NCBI GenBank assembly: GCA_001796935.1 | Contig: MGNX01000082.1 | Span: 1 to 25,895, forward strand | Length of the DNA: 25,895 nt | Direction of reading: 5' to 3' | Source of the DNA: Chloroflexi bacterium RBG_16_60_22 | GTDB lineage: Bacteria; Chloroflexota; Dehalococcoidia; Dehalococcoidales; RBG-16-60-22 | Shown here: piece by piece, positions 22,854-25,895 of the stretch | Position numbering within the stretch: the stretch's first letter is position 1 | Layout of the letters: each line of letters opens with the position of its first letter | Notes under the pieces: model-generated | What the model saw: the letters and a program-made list of their open reading frames with translations, nothing else | What the model was told of the DNA's origin: nothing | The model's database searches: none | Position numbers and translations under genes: made by a program

Positions 22854-24339
22854 GTCCCCCCTCCCGGAAGCACAGCCTGCCCGGGTTCAGGATATTATCC
22901 GGGTCGAAGATAGCTTTCAGCTTCTTTAGCGCCGCTGCGCCCTCCCCATCGCGCCCATAAACCATGTCGGCCCAGGGGCCGTAGGGCCGACTGAAGAAAG
23001 CTCCTTCATTTATAAGCGTCTCCGATGCTTCAATAAAGAAATCCTTGACTCTGGCAGTCTCGTCTTTACCGCAGGGGATACTGAACTCCACGTGGCAACC
23101 CCGCCCCTGCACCATCGGCTGGAGGTAGCCCCCGATATCCTCGAAGGGGTAACCGTGCCTCTCCGCCGCCCCCCTCATTACCCCGACGAACTCCGGTACC
23201 TTACTCAGGGTGGTCAGGAAAAAGATATCATGGCAGGCGTCTTTCTGGCGCAGCTTCCAGTAAGGCTCGCTGCGCCAGGGACCGGACAGCAACTCCGTGA
23301 CTTTCTTTTCCCGACCGCCCCCGCCGGGCAGTGAGGGCCGCGCCTTCAGCCCCAGCTCCCCGCAGATTTCCCGCAGGTATCTCTCCATGATAGCTATCCG
23401 TTCTTCGGGCCGGCGCTGGTAGCCCGCCAGGCCCACCAGCAACGTCCAGGGCGGCAGGTCCTTCTTCAACTCCGCAAAGTCCTGCGGCAGGCTTTCCGCC
23501 AGTATCGCCGCCAGGTTAGCGCCGTTCAGGGCCAAACATTCGTCAACGACCCTTTTACGGAGGAGCCGGTTCATGGCCTCCACCAGGGGTCTCACGTCTC
23601 CCGACGTGATAAAAAAGAGCTCCTCCAGCGACGGCAACACCTCGACCTTGGTAGCGGCCCGGGTCACCAGCCCCATCGTCCCCTGCGCGCCCGAGACGAA
23701 CCGGAAGAAATCGAGAACGCCCGGCCCCCAGGGGTTGACGCCGTCCGCTTTCAGAGTTTCCGGCGTACCCGGGCCGGAGGCCGAGCCGGTACGGAAATCG
23801 TCCCCGGTGCCGTAAACCACCTCCAGCGTCAGGAGGGGGTCGAGATAATCGTACTGGTACTTGGGAATGAGCCCCGGCTCCCGTTCCAGTCGGCTGGTGA
23901 CCACGGACTTGTTGGCGCGGGGCAGCAGCGGCATAACGAGCTTGAACCCCTGCCGGCGCAGCTCCGGAACGAGCTGCCCGTAGGTGACGCCCGGCTCGAG
24001 CACGGCATAGCGACTGACCGGGTCTATCCTGATGATGCGCTTCATCCGGCTGAAGTCCACGATGACCGCGTCGGCGGACGGCACGGTGTCCCCCCGATAA
24101 TGGGGCGGGCCGGAGCTGACCGGCACCAGCGGAACTTTGTTTTTAGACGCTGCCCGGACGATTCCCCGGACGTCCTCGCGGTTTTGGGGATAGACCAGCA
24201 GCCGGGCACGGCCGCCCTTGACGAAGCTGATATCCCGGTTATAGCTTTCGAGGGTGCGGGCGTCATCCACGATGCTGTCCGCCTTGAGGAAACGGGCAAC
24301 CCCCTCCCTGAAACGAAGCACGGCTTCGGCTGCGCGCAT
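22846..24339 (-). CDS. FAD-linked oxidase (VAO/4-cresol dehydrogenase-like), subunit 1 of the FAD-FeS-FAD operon
   Basis: The product has 497 residues from ATG 24339 behind a GAGGGGGGAG ribosome site. The PCMH-type FAD domain shows ARLLVYPQNREDVRGIVRAA, VPVSSGPPHYRGD and MKRIIRIDPVSRYAVLEPGV. The next region, KSVVTSRLEREPGLIP with YDYLDPLLTLEVVYGTGDDF and RTGSASGPG, resembles the SVVGNxLERGxGYTPY and RTG pattern of vanillyl-alcohol oxidase / 4-cresol dehydrogenase flavoproteins more than GlcD. The end FDPDNILNPGRLCF is typical of the superfamily. It leads the operon and shares an upstream region of 124 bases with the divergent M24 gene. Oxidation of a phenolic or hydroxy compound with electrons to the Fe-S protein is the likely role; the substrate is unproven. 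Confidence 0.85.
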   Translation of the reverse strand: MRAAEAVLRFREGVARFLKADSIVDDARTLESYNRDISFVKGGRARLLVYPQNREDVRGIVRAASKNKVPLVPVSSGPPHYRGDTVPSADAVIVDFSRMKRIIRIDPVSRYAVLEPGVTYGQLVPELRRQGFKLVMPLLPRANKSVVTSRLEREPGLIPKYQYDYLDPLLTLEVVYGTGDDFRTGSASGPGTPETLKADGVNPWGPGVLDFFRFVSGAQGTMGLVTRAATKVEVLPSLEELFFITSGDVRPLVEAMNRLLRKRVVDECLALNGANLAAILAESLPQDFAELKKDLPPWTLLVGLAGYQRRPEERIAIMERYLREICGELGLKARPSLPGGGGREKKVTELLSGPWRSEPYWKLRQKDACHDIFFLTTLSKVPEFVGVMRGAAERHGYPFEDIGGYLQPMVQGRGCHVEFSIPCGKDETARVKDFFIEASETLINEGAFFSRPYGPWADMVYGRDGEGAAALKKLKAIFDPDNILNPGRLCFREGGRG

Positions 24340-24410
24340 CTAGCTCCCCCCTCAGTCATACCAATACTACTATACTCGGCCGGTAATGAAAACACTTATT
24401 TTGACATTAT

Positions 24411-24438
24411 CGCCCGTCTGGCGGTAAATTAATATGAA
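24411..24438 (+). promoter_or_regulatory. Candidate promoter of the M24-family gene
   Basis: A perfect TTGACA (24411-24416) is followed after 16 bases by TATGAA (24433-24438, 4 of 6). It lies in the AT-rich gap between the divergent FAD oxidase and M24 genes. For the FAD operon a TATAGT is present on the other strand around 24370 but no good -35 goes with it. Confidence 0.4.
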
Positions 24439-24463
24439 TCAAGGGCGGAAAGGAACGTGAAAA

Positions 24464-25633
24464 ATGCCGCAAGAGGAAGCCAAGCCGGAGTTAAGCCTTA
24501 AAGAGAAAGAGCGCCGCTGGTCATTGCTGAGGGGGAAGCTGAAGGCCGCCGGGCTTTCAGCGCTGCTGGTCTACGGGGGCACCCAGCTGGGCGTGCCCGT
24601 CCACTACCTGACGCGGGTGTGGGGCGGCAAGCTGAACATGGTGATTTTTCCCGCCGAGGGAAACCCTCTCCTCCTCGTCCCCAGCAATACCGGCATCACC
24701 GGGGACACGCTGTCCAGACAGGGCTGCTGGATACCCGCCGGGGACGTTCATTCCTCGCCGAACCTGGCGGCGGACGCGGCCCGGCACATCATCAGGCTGG
24801 GGCTCCAAAAAAGCAAAATCGGCATCGACAGCTTCCGCTTCTGGCCGGTTTTCGAGCACCAGACCTTTAACGAGCTCTGCCCCGGCGTCCAGCTTGTTGA
24901 ATCGCACCGACTTTTCGGGGAAATCCGCGGCCCCAAGAGCGACGAGGAGCTGGCCGTCATGCGGAAGGCCATCCTTATCTCGGACATGGCCCACTACGCC
25001 TTCCTGGCCAACGTGCGGCCGGGCATGACGGAGCTGGAGGCGGCCGGCTACGCCAACGCGGTGCTGGAGTCGCACGGCGTGGGCGACCGCATCATTCTCA
25101 TCCACAGTCGGCCGGAAATGGCCTACCCCACCCGTCCCGGCCCCACGCTGATTGAAAAGCCCAACCCCCTGACCTTCTCCCCGGAGTTCACGCGGAACCT
25201 GGGCTACGGCGCCCAGATGATACGCGCCTACTGGTGGGAAGAGCCGAAGGGCATCTATAAGAAAATGCTGGAGTTGTGCGGGGCCATGCGGCAGATGATT
25301 ATCGAGGAGTTCCGTCCGGGGCTGGAGATTACCGGCGCCGGCAAAAAGCTAGAGGACATGGTGGAGAGGTGGGGCTTCGAGTGTGATAAATTAGGACACG
25401 CCGTGGGGCTTTCCTACGGGGACGCCCCTTATCTCACCGCCTCCCCGGAGGAGCGTGACTATATGGCGTGGACTATCCTGCCCGGCGAGGTCTATGAGGT
25501 CCACCCCATGATAAGGAATAAGGGCGGAAAACCACCGTTCGTGATGATAGGGGACATGTTCCATATCGGCCAGGACGCCACCCGCTGGATGACCACCACC
25601 CTGCCGGGCATCCCCGAGTATATCCCCGGCTAG
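24464..25633 (+). CDS. M24-family ('pita-bread' fold) protein, Xaa-Pro peptidase/creatinase-like with altered metal site
   Basis: The product has 389 residues from ATG 24464, with AAAGGA 9 bases upstream. It has an N-terminal creatinase-type domain (about 20-150, SLLRGKLKAAGLSALLVYGG) and a C-terminal M24 domain (about 165-385, IRGPKSDEELAVMRKAILIS). Xaa-Pro peptidases use two Asp, a His and two Glu to hold two metals. Here the first Asp aligns with S239 (FSPE), the second with Q251 (GAQMIRA) and the last Glu with G363 (MIGDMF). H312 (LGHAVG) and E345 (EVYEVHP) remain. So it is unlikely to be a normal dimetal peptidase; a metal-free creatinase-like hydrolase, a lyase or a binding role fits better. 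The alignment is by eye. It is divergent from the FAD-FeS operon and may share regulation with it. Confidence 0.85.
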   Translation: MPQEEAKPELSLKEKERRWSLLRGKLKAAGLSALLVYGGTQLGVPVHYLTRVWGGKLNMVIFPAEGNPLLLVPSNTGITGDTLSRQGCWIPAGDVHSSPNLAADAARHIIRLGLQKSKIGIDSFRFWPVFEHQTFNELCPGVQLVESHRLFGEIRGPKSDEELAVMRKAILISDMAHYAFLANVRPGMTELEAAGYANAVLESHGVGDRIILIHSRPEMAYPTRPGPTLIEKPNPLTFSPEFTRNLGYGAQMIRAYWWEEPKGIYKKMLELCGAMRQMIIEEFRPGLEITGAGKKLEDMVERWGFECDKLGHAVGLSYGDAPYLTASPEERDYMAWTILPGEVYEVHPMIRNKGGKPPFVMIGDMFHIGQDATRWMTTTLPGIPEYIPG

Positions 25634-25654
25634 GCGCTGACAGGTTATAATGCC

Positions 25655-25895
25655 ATGAAGAGCATCGTCGTCTATTACTCGCAGACGGGCAGCACCCGGA
25701 AGATTGCCGGGGCCATCCACGCCGGTATGAGCGAGCTGGCGGAAAAGAGCGACATTGCCCGGATTCAGGACGTTAAGCCGGGGGCTTTGGCCGGATATGA
25801 CCTCGTCGGGCTGGGAGCCCCGGTGTGGCACCGGCGCGAGCCGGCCAACGTCATGGAGTTCATCGAGTTCACCATGAACGATGTCGAGGGCAAGC
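25655..25895 (+). CDS. Flavodoxin-like protein, cut by the right window edge
   Basis: ATG 25655 opens a frame that is still open after 80 codons at the end of the window. It starts MKSIVVYYSQTGSTRKIAGA with the FMN-phosphate loop SQTGST at about 9-14. YDLVGLGAPVWHRREP follows, the typical second FMN-binding loop of flavodoxins. Flavodoxins carry low-potential electrons or act as NAD(P)H-quinone or multimeric flavodoxin-like reductases; the truncated view cannot tell which. The gene begins 21 bases after the M24 stop, so the two are probably cotranscribed. The ribosome site is weak (AGG about 10 bases upstream). Confidence 0.85.
   Translation, partial: MKSIVVYYSQTGSTRKIAGAIHAGMSELAEKSDIARIQDVKPGALAGYDLVGLGAPVWHRREPANVMEFIEFTMNDVEGK

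Noticed and set aside
21639..22913. A 424-codon open frame on the plus strand opposite the Fe-S protein gene.
   Set aside because: The opposite strand has all the cluster cysteines in conserved spacing; this frame is a GC-rich shadow without recognisable motifs.
25646..25651. A perfect TATAAT just before the flavodoxin ATG.
   Set aside because: No -35 lies 15-19 bases upstream and transcription would begin after the ATG, so it is unlikely to serve this gene.

Overview
The window (25.9 kb, clearly GC-rich, dense genes on both strands, no rRNA, tRNA, IS element or CRISPR seen) reads as core chromosome of an anaerobic bacterium. The mix suggests a Dehalococcoidia-like Chloroflexota: a type IV pilus ATPase/platform operon, an EF-G2-type paralogue, an ABC-2 exporter with a NEW3-domain membrane protein, a SpoIIM-family membrane protein, flavin/Fe-S redox genes, and dispersed GTCATTGCGAG / GTCATTCTGAG palindromic repeats. 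The taxonomic call is an inference from gene content, not a measured placement.

Layout. 1-4279 (minus): pilB, pilC, a PilO-like gene and pilM, the last cut by the left edge. 4406-8410 (plus): a consensus promoter, a Xer-type tyrosine recombinase, a small membrane protein, pcm, two nitroreductase paralogues separated by a nested inverted-repeat element, and a SpoIIM-family gene. 8431-10541 (plus): EF-G-like GTPase with its own promoter. 10542-10807: decayed repeats. 10808-13531 (minus): NEW3 protein, ABC ATPase, ABC permease. 13623-15475 (minus): etfB then etfA. 15543-17461 (minus): prfA-prmC, translationally overlapped. 17522-19268 (plus): acyl-CoA ligase behind a perfect -35/-10 pair, back-to-back with the prfA promoter. 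19375-20016 (plus): an AT-richer NmrA/SDR-like gene that looks acquired. 20062-24339 (minus): an FAD oxidase / double-CCG Fe-S protein / FAD oxidase operon. 24464-25633 (plus): an M24 'pita-bread' protein whose usual metal ligands are mostly replaced. 25655-end (plus): start of a flavodoxin.

How it may work together. The pil genes supply the assembly ATPase, platform and inner-membrane alignment subunits of a pilus or secretion machine. prfA and prmC form the classic release factor plus glutamine-methylase pair. The right half is redox-heavy: acyl-CoA ligase, ETF, a GlcDEF/HdrD-like FAD-FeS-FAD complex and a flavodoxin could together activate and oxidise an organic acid and pass electrons to ETF, quinone or flavodoxin. 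This link is inferred from proximity and families; the substrate cannot be read from the sequence.

The most interesting items are the FAD-FeS-FAD operon with a VAO-like motif in one flavoprotein, the metal-ligand-depleted M24 protein divergent from it, the back-to-back promoters with inverted repeats in their spacers, and the nested palindromic element between the nitroreductase paralogues. I found no convincing defence or mobile system.
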